The notes under the pieces were generated by a model. The model made no database searches, was not told the origin of the DNA, and saw only the letters and a program-made list of their open reading frames with translations. From assembly GCF_000816495.1 (NCBI RefSeq), contig NZ_JXBK01000001.1, positions 1,454,647 through 1,500,373 of the forward strand: a stretch of DNA of 45,727 nucleotides, written 5' to 3'. This document shows, piece by piece, positions 45,530-45,727 of this stretch (the first letter of the stretch is position 1; each line of letters begins with the position of its first letter). The translations under genes were made by a program, and so were the position numbers. The stretch comes from Acinetobacter harbinensis (GTDB lineage: Bacteria; Pseudomonadota; Gammaproteobacteria; Pseudomonadales; Moraxellaceae).

Positions 45530-45727
45530 ATGACAAATCTGAGTAATATTGTAGAGATATTGGCTAAGCAGGCTTTAGGTAGTAATCAGCAGACTCAATC
45601 ACAGCAGTCTGGTTTGGTTGGAATCTTGGGTTCGGTGCTTGGGCAACTGGGTGCCAATAACAATCAACAGAATCAACAGAATCAACAGAATCAACAAAGT
45701 CAGCAAGGTGGACTAGGCGGAATTTTA
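45530..45727 (+). CDS. DUF937/YidB-like protein, cut by the window end
   Basis: The first 66 codons of a gene continuing past the window: MTNLSNIVEILAKQALG, a Gln-rich linker, VGILGSVLGQLG, then four NQQ repeats and GGLGGIL. The short hydrophobic G-I-L-G/L-L-G stretches fit the DUF937/YidB family. A GGACA site is upstream. The NQQ stretch is encoded by a 9-base repeat prone to slippage. The function is unknown. Confidence 0.75.
   Translation, partial: MTNLSNIVEILAKQALGSNQQTQSQQSGLVGILGSVLGQLGANNNQQNQQNQQNQQSQQGGLGGIL
45662..45697 (+). repeat. Nine-base tandem repeat coding Asn-Gln-Gln
   Basis: Four units of AATCAACAG (the last ends in AA). The unit is a multiple of three, so copy-number changes would lengthen or shorten the linker without a frameshift. 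Confidence 0.85.

Noticed and set aside
45662..45697. The nine-base repeats considered as a possible CRISPR or integration repeat
   Set aside because: Units are contiguous without spacers and in frame with a coding sequence; they are a protein linker repeat.

Overview
The window reads as an ordinary stretch of chromosome from a gammaproteobacterium, almost certainly Acinetobacter. The base composition is AT-rich and genes are densely packed on both strands. Several features point to that genus: the pgk / small lipoprotein / fba order, a proline dehydrogenase without a DNA-binding domain next to a divergent Lrp-type regulator and putP, a membrane class III adenylate cyclase resembling CavA/CyaB, a phasin gene, and the hupB-ppiD pair. 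The species cannot be named from sequence reading alone. No tRNA, rRNA, CRISPR array, insertion sequence or prophage was seen.

Layout. 1-3600: an AT-rich leader and a large lipoprotein metallopeptidase of the M66 (StcE/TagA-like) type, with a Pro/Thr repeat and a C-terminal ricin-like lectin domain. It is followed by a 24-codon remnant homologous to its own C-terminus; this is the most accessory-looking locus here. 3700-6300: rpsT, divergent from a three-gene operon (NAD(P)-binding protein, rraA, tandem GST-N protein). 6300-8500: roxA (ribosomal oxygenase), a Maf/YceF nucleotide pyrophosphatase and a DUF2237 protein. 8600-11400: pgk, a small lipoprotein and fba. 11400-14900: EamA transporter, zinc-ribbon protein, NfsB-type nitroreductase, lpxH and ppiB. 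15000-20200: glnS, a bestrophin-like channel, an LRAT-fold protein, a small unknown protein and trmA. 20500-28400: proline utilisation (putA, Lrp/AsnC regulator, putP) and aspA. 28500-34700: small unknown gene, mfd, HIT protein and class III adenylate cyclase. 34700-40200: the isc iron-sulfur cluster operon (iscR-iscS-iscU-iscA-hscB-hscA-fdx, minus strand). 40250-45727: an SCP2/UbiJ-like coiled-coil membrane protein, a phasin, hupB, ppiD, DUF2797 and DUF6231 proteins, and the start of a DUF937/YidB-like gene cut by the window end.

How the genes work together. PutP imports proline, PutA oxidises it to glutamate, and the divergent Lrp-type protein is the likely proline-responsive activator, since this PutA has no repressor domain. 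AspA feeds aspartate into fumarate. Pgk and Fba serve central carbon flow, probably mostly gluconeogenic in Acinetobacter. The isc operon carries a recognisable IscR type 1 site over the -35 of its promoter, plus hairpins in the iscS-iscU and iscA-hscB gaps that could divide the transcript into modules. Many convergent gene pairs share a single bidirectional terminator.
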